64,000 nucleotides of DNA, from contig NC_059481.1 in NCBI RefSeq assembly GCF_018139145.2, positions 5,506,368 to 5,570,367 of the forward strand, given 5' to 3'. Every line of letters begins with the position of its first letter. Within the stretch, counting starts at the first letter, position 1. Under the pieces are notes generated by a model. The model worked only from the letters and a program-made list of their open reading frames with translations. It ran no database searches and was not told the origin of the DNA. A program made the translations under genes and the position numbers. The stretch comes from Gymnogyps californianus. Its lineage: Eukaryota > Chordata > Aves > Accipitriformes > Cathartidae. Of the stretch, positions 13,201-25,872 are shown one piece after another.

Positions 13201-16200
13201 TTTGGAGAGCCAGTTGCTTTAACTGTTTTCTCCAGCATTTAGAGGTTTTGTTTTTCGGAATGTTCATCAATAGCTGCTACTCTGGTTAGACACAGGCAGT
13301 ACAAACACAAAACTTCTAGTCTTGCTCGGCTGAGCTGGCATAGCAGTATATGAGCTGCTTGCATTGGGAACCTGCTGGGATAAAGTAGCAGTGACCAAGC
13401 ACTGAAATACCACAGAATCTCCAGCGTCAGTGGCACTAAAATTGAAAGCATTAAGCACAATCTTGCTTAAATACAAAGTAGCTGCACACTAACCCATTCT
13501 GCTTCCTGGGAATAATAATACTTTTCCAATTCAGAATGAAATTAAAATCAAACAAAACAATTTCTCTGTAACCAAAAGCAAGTCTGTGTCAGGGGTGAGT
13601 CAGGACTGAAGTCTTGAAATGATGGAGAGGGTTTCATGCTGGAGCCTCTCTCCCTTTCTCTGTTACCAGGGAGGGTTCATAGGCAACAGACTTAATGGGT
13701 TAGGCAGACAACTTGTTGCTGAGTAAGTCAGCAGCTGACACCTATTCTGCATCTTGGAAGGCTTGCATGCTGTTTGGATGTGTTAGACCAACAGTAGCAT
13801 GCTTTAAACTATTTTCCTAAAAAGAATTTTTTCCATAGTTTTTACAAATTTGGGGTAAACCACTTGCTTATTTGAGTAATTAACTCATTCTTTCTGCTTT
13901 CTTATAGATAAAGCACAGTGTTCTGTCAGCTACAGTTTTAGTTCCCTCCAACAGCAGGGAAACCTTGGGTCAGATTCGTCAGAAGGGATAACAGATAGTT
14001 TTCAGGTATTGCATACTAATGAATAGCTGGTTCTTATTCATTATTTATCTACCCCAGAAATTTAATGAATAGCTTGAAAGCTAATTATTGAATTTCTGTA
14101 TTTGTAGAGAACAGTGCTTCAGAAAGTGCAGATCACTGAATACCACAGACAAGTTTCTCTGTGTATTCACTTATACATAGAATAAATTTACTTCAACCAT
14201 GCATGTCCTCATTCATTTTTCTGTTTGCCTTTAATGGCTTTCTGCTACCATTTAAGCACTTTAGAAGGTGGCACAGTGTGAATTCAAGACAGTCACAAAC
14301 CAAGGAGCAAATGGATAAAAGCTTAAATATATGTATCTGTAGTATCACACATCACCTTGATGCATCTGGGAAAGAATCAGGATTCTGAAAAAGCTGACTG
14401 GTATCATGGTTAAATGGCTCCTGATATGACTGGCTTCTCTCAATACACTGCTACAGCTGCTGGGCTTTGACAGTTCTGAGGTGGTTCTTGAAATTCTCCC
14501 AGCTATAGGTCAAATCCTACTTTTTGAAACTCTGAGCATAGAGATTTGAATAGCTGGAGCTATTCCCATTGGGAGTTTGTGGCTCAGGTGACTAGGCAGC
14601 TCTTTTAAAATGGGATGTTGTTTTTTAACAGCAGAAACAGAGCAAAGCAAAAGGGAAAGAGGAGCAGGAGAAAAGATTGTTAGTATGGTGGAAGGGCTGT
14701 GATGAACAGGTCTGTCATCCTGGAGGCTTGCCATTTCCCTGGTCTAACTTTCTCAAAAGCTTAAGCAGGTTGCTGCATCTGTGTCAGTCTGCCTGACAAG
14801 AACAGAGGGATATTATTTAACTGTTTGTGGTCCTTTTGATCTCTTGCTTCCCTGTACTGGCAAAACAAGTACTGTAACTTGGCTTAAGCTTCTTCACAGC
14901 TAATACTGAAAGTATTAAACGATTCCACATACATTTCCAGCAAGGGGCTTTTTTTGAACCACTGTGCCGTTTCTTCTGTGTTCCTGATGGTCCAGAAAGT
15001 AAACCACAAGTGCATACAGTGAGCAGTCCGATTACACAGTGTATATATCCATATGTATATGGACATATAGTATATTCTAGGATGAACATAGCGATCATAT
15101 AGACGATTGTTTTTGTCATGGCTTCTTCTAACTCTCCTCTTGGTAATTCCATAGATGCTGTCAGGGGAACAGAAGTGGTATCATGTGACCAATCAAAAAA
15201 GGCAGCTCAGTTTTCCAACAGTGAAATAGTTCTATTGCAAAATAATATTTTTAGGGAAAAAGAGCAAGGTGAAATAAAGTGCAACTGTCTGACTATCTTG
15301 ATACCACTGAGTTTCATGAGTTTGAGTCAAAACTTTAAAAATAGCGGGTATTTAAAAAGAAAAAGTGACAGACCTTATATTTTAATTCAGGCTTTTGTTC
15401 TTCTCAGAAAGAAGCTTCAATAATTTAAAGGTATTGTGGTTTAATAGTCCATTTTCAAATCCAGAATATTAAAGACCATATTCCTGGCATTTATGAGGTC
15501 CTAGTTCAGCAAAGCATTTAAGCATGTATCATGTAAAGCATGTGATTAGTTTCACTCTTCGTTAGCTGTTTGGTTTCCCAAGCCTTACTTCTCCAAAAAC
15601 TTAATCTTTTAGTAGTATAAATACGTGTAAGTCCATTAACACTGAGTTTTTTGCTTTCCAGATGTTTTGCTTGCCCATAAAGTCTGAGGTATACTTTCTC
15701 TTAATTGTGCATAGCCAAAAGGGGCACACAGATGTCATTACCTGGTACAGAAAATATTGAGCAAATGTATGGTTGTCCTATGGCTCTGTATGCAGTCCAG
15801 AGGGTACACAATTTTGCTTATAAAAGGGTTGTAGAACCATATGCAAGCGTGGTCAGTTAAGTATTCAATCTTTGCATATTAAAAATAATTATGGGCTTTT
15901 AAAAAATATTTCTGGAAACTTTTTATGATCAGTTTCAGAACCATCCCCCTCCCCCCAATACCTTTTCTCCTGGGGGGAAAGCATTTGGAGAGATGGACTC
16001 TTAAAAAAATCTCTCATCCACAAACCAAAGTTCTGCAGAAAAAGCTACTGTGGTAATCAGTACATTCATCTGGGGAAAAAATAGAGCTAGGCTATTTATT
16101 TATCTTTAATTATAACTGGTTAAACAAGGAGAATAGACTTAAAGTTCCTACTGAACTTAAAAAGACTGTGATTTGTGCCAGCTAAAAATTAATTAGTAAG

Positions 16201-19200
16201 GAATTTTTAATTCCAGCATCCCAGGCCAAGAATCTATTCCTTGATAAAGATGTCCCCACGGAATAGAGCTATGAGATCAGATTAGAAGGAATGTAAACTT
16301 TATATCACATGAAACTTATACTTTGAGCACCAATGCAAAGAGCATGCCTAAAATTAATTTTTTTTTGGTGTTGGAACATAAGCTTACAGCTGACCAGACA
16401 GGGGCCCAGCAGGCCAAATGAGAGGACACAAGATCCCTGAATGTAACTGGAAGATTCCAAGGTGGAAAAGTATCAAGGGCTTTTTAATCTGAAGTAAGAA
16501 ATTGCTCTCCTGGATTTGTTCGTGAACCTGAAATGATAGAATAGCTAATACTATCCATTTTGGAAGATCATTATATGCTGCTTCTTCCTTCTTGTCTACC
16601 TGAAGCAGAGGGGCATGAAGCACTGGTGATAAAAGCCATGTTATTTGTTTCTTATTCTTTACAGCTCTTTCCTCTAGTTTTGTTAGATTTTGGCATTTTT
16701 TTGAGGTGTGGATAGAAAGTGGGGAAGACTTTAAATTTCACAGTGAAAAACAGTGGTGAACAGTAGACATAAAATATTTAAGATTTTTTTTGGTGAGAAA
16801 TCTAAATCTTTGGCGCTCAAAATCTAACCTCATTGATTTCAAACATTTTCCCCTCAGACAAATTTTGCAACACTAGGGAAAAAAGATAAGAGAATTTAAA
16901 GCTAGTATTTGTTGTGAGTTCAGTTTTATGTTCAGATAATCAAAAAATCTTAAGTAGAGCTGCTACATTGTTTTTGCATGTTTGTATTGATTTATGAAAA
17001 GCCACAAACATTAGTAAGGAACTTTAAAGTTAACCACTCTTTGTTCCTTTGAAAATTGTTCACTGATCTGGCTGTTCCTTATGGTAATTGAACATCACTA
17101 TAAAGGTCTTAAAACTGTAAGTCTCAGTGGAGGGGAGGCACGGCAGTAGTTTTCATTGGCACATGTACAAGAAAAATATCGGTGTGTTATAAAGATTATA
17201 GATAATTTGAAGAAGAGTAAAATTGTATTAGTGTAAAGCTAGTGCTGTAAATAGTAAATTATTTGCTTAATCTATTTAAATTGGAGGCAAATTATTGCCA
17301 TCATGATAAGGTGAGAAAAAGCATACTGTTGCCAGTGAAAATTTCTGTTGATTACTTTGAGTGACTAATGGCAGGCCTGCAGAGACAAAACATGGTGGAA
17401 GCTGCAAAAAGAAACTGGGAAAAGTCCTGTGGACACTTCATTAATGGGTTCGTAGGGTAACATATTCATGAAGGATGTGGAAAAAATATATTCTGTTTTA
17501 TATAAGTAAGTTGATTTTCATGTTAGTTATTTACCAACTAGGATTTTACTTCCATGGATTTTTTTTTTCCTAAATCCTTAGTAGTTTTGCCTGAGTTGCT
17601 GCTTTATGTTGTTTTCAAATGGTGGTTAAATTTCTACAATAGCAACAAGGATTGCCGAGGTGATTTATGAAAGGATCCCATGCATTATGGAAGATAGTAA
17701 AGATAGAAACATAACGTAAAACTTGCTGTAAGTGACAAGCTCAAATGGAAGAGTACTCTAAGAATCTATGGAGTATGGCAGGTTTTATTTTTGCTTTAAA
17801 CTTCAAAATAACTGTGTGGGTTATCACAAAGTCTCCCAGTCAGAAGATTCAAACCTCAACTAAAACAAACTTTGTATAGCAAAGAGCTTCCTATTTTGAC
17901 TATGAAACCTGTAAGGCAATTATTTTTCTAAATGAGAGAATATAGCATGTCTAAATACATTTGTAAGGATATTTTACGTAACCTGTTTTTGCTTTTCAAT
18001 AATAGCTTTCTTTTAAAAAGTGAAGAATCTTTCAAGAAGAAAAAGGAGAATGCCTTACCTATCTCAGTTGATACTGCATTCATAGGCTTGGAAAGATTCA
18101 GAAGTAGAGGGCTAGGATCTTGCATTGCCAGGCTTACTTAAGCTGAAATTTGCTATTTTTCTGTGTTCTTTGAATGAGAAGGAAAAAATCTGATGTTTTT
18201 ATATAGTTTGCATAATTCCAGATGTAAATAAAAACCGTTGGCAAAAGAGTTGAAGATGGTAGCTATTTGGTTAACAACCCTGTCCAATTTATTTAAGTTA
18301 GATAGTTGCAAATAAACAAAGTGTCAAAAAAATCCACCCTTGAAGTAATTTTTATTTAGACTGGATGCCTACCCTTGACTTTACAGAGAGGGACTGAGTG
18401 TGTCAATGTGTTTCTTCCCTCCAGCCTTATCTTTGACTTTTAATTGATAAAAGTTTTGAAAATTATTCTGTAATAGGCTCTTTATTTTGTTGTTTGTAGA
18501 TTGGTTAGATTGTCTTGGTGGTTTGAGAGACAGAAGTTGCCTTTTTTTTTTTTGGTAATGTACGGCCATGGGCATTGCTGTAAGCAGCTGTTGGTCATTG
18601 AGATCCATCCTGTGAGGGGAGTGCATCCATAGCCATGGAACAAGAAGGATGTTCAGCCAAAATGACATGTGAAAATAGCTTGCCAGTGGTCTAAGTCCTT
18701 GTCTTGGGAGAGCTTCTTATGGCCTAACACAGACACAGGCCTCACAATACTCGTGCTAGAGTCACAAACCTGAGTACGAAAGCCATTTTTAATGTTACAG
18801 TAAGACCTAACTTTTTCATGTTGATATGTAAATGGCTTTGAGGATAGTTGAGTCTCGTAGTTTAAGATATACCGAGAGTGTCTCTTGATGCTATTACTGA
18901 GTAGCCTACTTTACATTGTATGTGTACTTCTGTAGTTGAAATTGTGTAAGAATCACCATGTTGATTGTGCAAAGGTTACCAATGAGCTATCAGTAGCTTT
19001 ACCATATCCAAAACAGAGTGGCTTTTTTTGGCTAGAAAAAGCCATAGTTGGGTCAATTTAATGCACTCTATTTTGTGATTGATTTATTCAATTGAAGAAA
19101 TTGGGAAATATGCAAGACCTTGATGTTCCTTTTCATACATGTTCAGAAGTTTGTTTTGGTTTTTTTAAGGGAAAATATAATTTTACTTTGAAGCATATCT

Positions 19201-22200
19201 AAACTTCATTTTTAACAAGTTAAAAAAATCAAGGTGCAAAATGCATCTTTTAATTTCAGGTCTAATTAAATATTTTGTTTGATTAAAAGGTACTTTTCCT
19301 ATCTTATTTTTCATCGCAGGAAAAAAGGCCAAAAGAAAGTTGCAAAGCTTATTTTGGATTTTGGTGCTTTATAGAACATGAAGACATCACTGACAACAAC
19401 CAAATTTTTTTTTTACACTATTAGAACTGTCAGTTGTGAAAGTTCAATAGTTCTGCCCTCTTCCCTCTCATCTCCAAACACAGGGAAAAATGGATCTTTT
19501 CCTTCTTACTATACCTTTGTTCCATTAACACATTGGAATATATTCACTATGAAATTCCTCTTCCAAGGATTCTTTTTTCAGCTTAATACTTGAAGCTTCA
19601 TATTCATCCTTCTAGTCTGTATAAAAGATATAAAATTTTGGACTTGCTATTATAAAAGACAGAGGCTGTTGTGTTCTATTGTGGAATGTCAAGTTCTTAA
19701 AGAGTTAAAGCAGACAGGAGAATATATGTTTTCTGTAATGCTGGGCATGCTAGTTGACCTTTCCATGCAGTAGATGACTTTCCATTTTCCCTTGAAATAA
19801 AATATTTTACTCAATACAGTGTTTAAATAAATCAAATGAGGCTTCAAATTATGTAAAACCTGACTAATTGTTTTAAATTACAACTTTCACTTCTACCTTT
19901 CTGGCATAATTCAGTTTTAATGCTCATCTAAGCTGTAATGTCTCTGCTGTGTATTTGGGCTGCTTGAATAAACTGATGGTTAGTGTAATTTTTTGGTACA
20001 TGTTCAATGAAGGCAATTTTTGTATTTCTAAGCTAGCTAGAAGATCAAGTTCTGTGACCTGGAGAAAAAGGAGGCAAACCAGAAGGTGTACAGGCGTGGC
20101 TACTTACTGTTGCAATGGGATACCTGAGAAAGCTTCACACCACCTGTTCAGAACATTTTCTTAGGTGGCTGGGTTGTGATGGAGTGGGAAAAGGCAGGTA
20201 GTTTCTATCATAACTTCCCCACCTTTCTGAAGGGTCCTATGTTGGAAATTGTTGTGAGTTAATGGTAAGGTGAAGTACACTACTACTTAGCATCATGACT
20301 GTTAAAAGGAAAGCATGGCAGTGGTATAATAGGTTTGTGCGAGTACTTCACTGTGGTTAAGTGTCATCATTGGTATGCTGTTCACAGACCTCAGATATAC
20401 AGGGGGTTTTTTGTCATCTTTCTTTCCAGATACTTAGGAAAAGTTAATCGCAAAGAATATTATTGGCTGTGTTTTACATTCCTGCAAATATGCAACTTTC
20501 TTTCAGCTTGACTATGCCCTTCTGTGCATGCATTAGACAGTGTATGGAAAGTATCTTATTAATTACATGTTAATGCACAGTAATACAAAGTAACTTGTAG
20601 CTTTCCTATTCAGGGTGATTTGGAACTACAAACTTCTAATCTGATACGCTTTTGCTTGGCTAGTGCAAACTTCCTTAATGATTTTGAGTGAAAGTGAGCT
20701 TTCCAAATGCATTTGAACTCTCTAATATTTTAGGATCTTGCCAGTGAGCCAAGTAACTTAGAATGGTTTTTTTGGGTAAGGTATTTTGAAAGGGGTTACT
20801 GATGGAATCCACTGGGAGAATGACAGAGATGTATGAAGGCGTACGCACAACGATCATCTAGACAATAGTAACACTTTTTTCTTAAGGAGAAGCTGTTTTT
20901 TCTCCTTGCTTTAACCTGCTTTTAACCTAACTACTACTTCTAGAGAAACACATTTTTTGCACAAAAAGTGTGAGTTATCAGTCTGATATAAAGGATGAAT
21001 TCTATAATAAATGTAGTATTTGAGGGAACAGCTATTGAGTAAAAACACAGGTAAGAAGGTACTGAAGAAAGAGTGAGTTAAAAAACAACCACCCCCACTT
21101 TGGACCAGGGGTGATGCAAGATTTCAGAAATGGTGTCTCATTTACTGATCTTCACTAAAAGAGCTTCCACTTTCTTGAGATGAAAAATGTATCTTTGGAT
21201 CTCATTTTTCTCTTCACTGTTTCCCTTCAGCTCTCCAGAGAATATGGGCAGGCTGAATTGCTTCTCTAGTATCAATTAGCTTACCTTTGTGGGAGGAAGA
21301 GGTTGTCTGCAAGTGTATGGAATGTGAGAAAGGTGTTCATCTTGCTAAAGGAAAATATTCAGTAATTTTTTTTAACCATCTGCAAGAAAACAGCAGCAAA
21401 GACAGCATGCTGAGAAAGACAGATATCTCTGGGCCTTTAATTCATACACAAAAAGTATTGAGTTCTTAAGAGCTGGTCTGTGCTTACTCTTTATATCAGA
21501 GGATGCTGATTGTGGACACAGTGCTGTACAGATTCATGACTTCATATGTTGTATGCTTCTCCACTTCAGTTTCTTTCAGAAGTAGCAAATCCGGTAAGGA
21601 ATGAATCCAGATGGCAGGAGAGGAAAGTGGAAATAGAGGCTTAACAAACAACGAAAAGCAGCTCATAGTTTACACTGTAAGTTTGCAGTGGGAAGGAGAT
21701 TCCACTGAATCTGTGCTGTGCTAGCTAGTTAACAAATGCTCCTCAGTCTTTAAAACAAACAATTATATCTGTGAGTGTAAATTCCAGATGAACTGTTTGA
21801 TGAGCTTTCCACTTTGCTTAGAGATAAATGGCTGTGGGAGAGGGTCCACTGAAACTGCATCCAGTCACAGTGCCTGCAGCACAGTTGTCGTATTTTTCTC
21901 CTGTTATTTCTTATTTTGTTTTCATCTAGAATAAGACAGAACACTGTTGAAGTAGTATTTAATTTAATTACTGCCAAATATTCAGCTTCAGTAATTAGTT
22001 CAGGTTCTATACATGTAGTTTACTAGTCTGCCTGTTTTTGCTGAAGCTTAATGGGGTTCATAACTTTGAGAAAGTTGCTTTCAGGTATTATAGGCTGTAT
22101 GTGTTTCAAGTGGAAGCAGTTTCTTGTCCTACTGTAAAATTTAATAAACTAAAGTTTTGTAAACCATTGAAAGATATGCCACAGAATATGGTTACAAAGA

Positions 22201-22734
22201 ATAGATACATATGATTTAAATTCTTTCAAGATTGGTCTATAAGCATGAGTACATCAGAATTCTACTGGCAGACTCCACTGAAGTCCTAGTGGATGTCCTA
22301 CTGCTTGCGTGACTCTGAAATTTGCTGTTCTGAATATCCTCAACCTATGACCTCTTGCTTTCTCTCTTTCTGCAAAGACATCAAAACCACAGACGGAGGA
22401 GTGTGTCCAATGGAAGCAAATGTGCCTTAGCCCTGGCAACTTGTTGTACAGGAGGAGGAGCTGTAACTGGCAGAGTTTGGGGGGATGTCACAAGGGAACA
22501 CCTGAGACAGGAAATGCCACCAGCACCAAAATATCTCGCTAGTTCTTTTTGTGCAGTATTATCCAAGCTTTGCCCTCATGATTATTCAGCTCTGCAGCAA
22601 TATGTTCTCTACAGCTGCTAGATTGGAGCTAACAAAGCTTCCTAGGAAAGTTTGACAGTCCCCTTTGACATGTGCATGGTGTGGCCAGAGGTCACTGTAG
22701 CCCAGATCCACAGAAGGGAATGTGGGCTGTTATG
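1222..22734. other. Intergenic DNA upstream of RORA, no gene supported
   Basis: AT-rich DNA with stop codons dense in all frames. The longest open frames (for example 129 codons on the minus strand at 3633-4022 and 111 codons at 14817-15152) have no recognisable domain, no coding-like composition and no convincing splice context. The 3633-4022 frame lies opposite a purine-rich strand, which depletes stops on the complement. I saw no tRNA, rRNA, snRNA or further CR1 or LTR copy by eye. Short homopolymers occur throughout. Diverged repeats may be present that cannot be recognised without a library search. Confidence 0.6.
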
Positions 22735-22857
22735 TAAGAGAGTCTGGATGACACTTAGTCATATGATTTAGTTCTAGGTAGTACAGCGAGGAGCAGGGAG
22801 TTGGACTCAATGATCCTTATGGGTCCCTTCCAACCTGAGATATTCTATGATTCTATA
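22735..22857 (+). mobile_element. CR1 LINE fragment, 3' tail only
   Basis: The segment contains the typical avian CR1 3' end: GAGCAGGGAGTTGGACTC, then TGATCCTTATGGGTCCCTTCC, finishing with the octamer repeat ATTCTATG-ATTCTATA at 22842-22857. The upstream part (a segment with GACACTTAGT and TTTAGTT) also fits a CR1-X/Y-type tail. The fragment is strongly 5'-truncated, as most genomic CR1 copies are, and carries no reverse transcriptase sequence. The 5' boundary is approximate. CR1 inserts without target duplication, so the boundary cannot be fixed from flanks. Confidence 0.9.
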
Positions 22858-25005
22858 TACTTGCTGGGTCAGGAATGTACTTTGGCATTCTTTTAAAGTG
22901 GAGCATTTCAACAGCTGTATTAGTTATCTATGTAAAGACCATTATTGACTACCTCAAATTCAAAATATGCTTGCATATTAATTGACCATGAACACTATGG
23001 CAAAATGGTGTTGTACTATTCTTTTGTGAACTATGATTTTCTTCTGTGTGTGTGCTCTGTCTACCTTGTGCCTGTCCCACACAAGAGTGTGCTTTCTGTG
23101 GTTTTTGATGGTTGTGTGCATTATGGCTTTTCTGCCACTTACTCCGTAACTGTGTCGGTGCTCTGAAAAAGTGTCCATATTGATCTTAATATCTTGTCTA
23201 CTCCAGAATCACACAAGATTTGTGTGATTTTTTTTTAAATTAAAATTTTAAAAATTATTAATCTTTGTATCATGAAATCAACACAATCAATACGAAATGT
23301 TTGGTGATACTGGTCCCTTTTTGTTCCATTACTGTTACTTCTGATAGGATCCGTTGCAGGTAACATCTGCAGCAATTTCTAAAGCCCTTTTTAATCTAAC
23401 CAAACATTTCTCCTCAAGTTTCTCAGTACCTATTTTTGCTGCTAATGCCATCTCACTTGTTCAAACAAGCTTAGTGATCAAAGTTAATGAACCATTTTGG
23501 TATGGGTTGAAAGCTAGAAATAAAAGACCAAAGAATGAGAAAGACCTTTTCTGTGCCCAGGAAGTGTCTCAGCAGAGCAGCTTCATAGAGAAGGGAGCAT
23601 GATGGTTTTCCTCCATTATATAAAGCTCAAGCGAACTGTTACCCTGTTCTTTTTCTCATGGTGCTTTCAGGTTTTTCAGGCACCCTCTTTCTGCAAAAGA
23701 GCAAAGCTGCTTTGTCTCTTTGCTTGTGTAGATGCTACAAACCCTCTTAGATTGTTGCCTCTACAAATGTGCTATAAGTCTGTCCTGCTTTAGCTGATTC
23801 TTACTGCTAGTGACTTATGAGAGAGGTTGTTAAACAACATTAATATTTCTTCTCCATTGGTTCAGATGTTCTAGGCACTTGGGTTTACTCCTCTGTAATT
23901 CCCCCCCCAATTTCTTTTGCAAACCAAGGCTCTACTGTATGTTGTTCTATTGTAGCCTTCAGTGTTTCCTTCTCTTCTTTCTCTTCTAAGAAAGTAAACT
24001 GAAAAATTGTTTAGTTTTAGAAAATGGGGGAAAAGATACACTAAATGACAATTGTATAGCTAAGGTAGGTGTACTGAATCTCAGCAGCCTTTAACAGATA
24101 AAAGGAGAAGAGAAAAAAACCACCCCACACCCTCTGATAATTTGAAGTATCTGCAGTACTAAAAACAGTCCTGCAAAATACGCACGTGAATAGTCCTTAC
24201 TGTGGCAAGCAGTCCGATTGTTTCCCAGTGCTGGTGAAAGGCAGTGGCCTGGCAGCTTTGAGGAATGACGTCCTTTTTTTATTAGCCGGGCAAGTTTCCC
24301 AACACCCATTGCCTGGTCAGCCTGCTTAAACCCTGATCTGAAGAGGGAGGGATAAGCTTTCTCTCAGGATAACAGGCAGTTCAGTTTCCACAGCTCACAT
24401 AATTCTTGCTTCTATTTGGAGGCTGCCAATTAGTGAAAAGTAAAGGGAGAGAGTTTGCATGAAATTGCAGCTCTTATCCACCAAACTTGCATCAGAGAAG
24501 GACCACCTCGCTGCCCTCTGCGGATTCCAGCAAGACCACGCCAGAAGATTGTGAACCTGTCTGTGCCAGCATGTGTTGCAGTGTAACGATGGGATACTCC
24601 CCACAGCCTCAAGATAAGGCACTGGGAGCAAACTGTACTCCTGCCTTCTCTCTTTGGTTTTCACTTGCTCCCCCTCCAAGTCTGCTGTCTAGAACAACTT
24701 CTATCAGGCTTTAGGTGGTTTCACTTGTCACTGGTGAAAAACATTGTAGCCTTTTGTGGCTGTACCCCAGGGCTTCCAGGCCTGCTGTAACTTGAATACT
24801 TAATTGTCAAGAACAAGCACTGATTTACTCAATGGGCAAGGTCTGTAAGTCCAGCTGTGACCTCCTCAAATTTATTCATGCTCTGAAAATAAATGGAGAA
24901 TCATTCTTAATGCTATTCTGTCTTCTGCAGTCTCTGCCTCTCTCTCTCAGATGCAGGTAGCCAATAGATAATCAGAACTATTGTGGGTTTTTTTTTTTTT
25001 TCCAG
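22858..25005. other. Intergenic DNA approaching the RORA promoter
   Basis: No gene is supported. The stretch contains an AT-only palindrome around 23236-23260 and a moderately GC-rich, stop-poor stretch at about 24430-24715. That stretch is open in more than one frame and so has no single coding reading. A CACGTG E-box lies at 24183-24188. Confidence 0.5.
24183..24188. promoter_or_regulatory. CACGTG E-box
   Basis: Perfect palindromic E-box about 2.2 kb upstream of the RORA start codon. CLOCK:BMAL1, USF, MYC and other bHLH factors bind this hexamer. A single hexamer is weak evidence of function. Confidence 0.3.
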
Positions 25006-25137
25006 ACACAGGTAATTGGAACTTCAGGACTTCCAAGTCAACTGACCCAAGACTCTACCCTTCCACTAAAAGAACTATCGGCAGTGCAAGATGTAATCCA
25101 ATTTGTGGACAAGCTCCTGGGGCAAATAGGACTCAAG
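25006..25137 (+). other. Candidate exon of an unrecognised transcript (weak)
   Basis: The segment is preceded by a long T tract ending in TTCCAG (acceptor AG at 25004-25005) and followed by CAAG|GTATAT (donor GT at 25138). It is exactly 44 codons long and open from its first base. The translation has a helix-like stretch, LKELSAVQDVIQFVDKLLGQ, near its C-terminal end. I do not recognise the protein. A second frame is also open across the segment, which weakens the coding argument. It lies about 1.3 kb upstream of the RORA start on the same strand, so it could be part of an upstream non-coding RORA leader, a neighbouring transcript, or chance. Confidence 0.22.
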
Positions 25138-25316
25138 GTATATTTCACAGCTGTTTGTGAGCAGCCACCATTTGTGACAGAGCAGTGCAATACTGGTGAT
25201 TAGACTGCAGAATGTGGATTTGTCCAGGGTTTACCTACAAATTTCATGAGGTACCAGCAGTGTTGAAAGCCGTAGCAGCAGTCCTGGTTGGCAGAAGGAG
25301 GCATATCAGCTGCTTG

Positions 25317-25322
25317 CACGTG
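25317..25322. promoter_or_regulatory. CACGTG E-box near the RORA promoter
   Basis: Perfect E-box 1.06 kb upstream of the RORA ATG, in the sequence GCTTGCACGTGACCC. The extended CACGTGAC context is compatible with bHLH factors such as USF or CLOCK:BMAL1. Function is inferred only from the motif and its position. Confidence 0.35.
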
Positions 25323-25542
25323 ACCCAGTACCATTTGGAAAAAGCTTGTACTGCTATCAGTACAAATGTCATGATTTGGTCTACTCAGGCCGTGCTTCCA
25401 GTCAGAACAGTCAAAGCAAACAGCTTTAGCACCTTCTGTGCAGGAGGCAGTAGGGCTGCAAGTAACATGGCCTCTGTTACACAGGAGGGATGTGTTCTTC
25501 AGCACACTGTTCGTGGCAGCTGTTACTTTATTTTAAAATCAG

Positions 25543-25872
25543 GTAATGGACAAGGAGTTGACTGTTACTGAGACTATGAACTGCACAAGAGTGCTTGCGG
25601 AAGTCAGACCAGATCTGGAGGTTTTCTGGCACCTTGCTAGTCACCTTTTGTCCTACGTCAAAGCGTACTTCATTGAAAGAGAGGTGTTGTCTGAAACGTT
25701 GCCTTCTCCGGCTGCACGGCTGCTAAGTGCGTGGGTCTGGAGACACTTAATACAGCTGGCACCTTCTGATGCAGCTTCAGCTGAAACAGTCATGGGGGAA
25801 AAGACAGCCCTGCTTAGAAGCTCTTCCACCAGTACTGGGGCTAGAGATGGGAGCTCCTCGTGGGCCCGGTGA
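25543..25872 (+). other. Candidate terminal exon of the same unrecognised transcript (weak)
   Basis: An AG at 25541-25542 after a T-rich stretch opens a frame of 109 codons (ATG at 25546) ending in TGA at 25870-25872. Its first codon is complete, so it would join in phase to the candidate exon at 25006-25137. The translation includes a hydrophobic and aromatic patch, LEVFWHLASHLLSYVKAYF, and then becomes serine-rich. The acceptor is mediocre because the bases just before AG are A-rich. The 3' end runs into the RORA CpG island. No polyadenylation signal is evident shortly after the stop. I recognise no family. Confidence 0.2.

Noticed and set aside
15041..15076. AT-rich inverted repeat around TCCATATGTATATGGA
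   Set aside because: Short imperfect stem in AT-rich DNA; no sign of a transposon end or RNA gene.
22378..22542. Pyrimidine-tract acceptor followed by a 54-codon open segment ending in TAG
   Set aside because: A second frame is equally open, no donor or polyadenylation context is visible, and the peptide is not recognised.
24430..24715. Coding-looking GC-richer stretch upstream of RORA
   Set aside because: More than one frame is open over much of the stretch and no unique reading or splice structure stands out.
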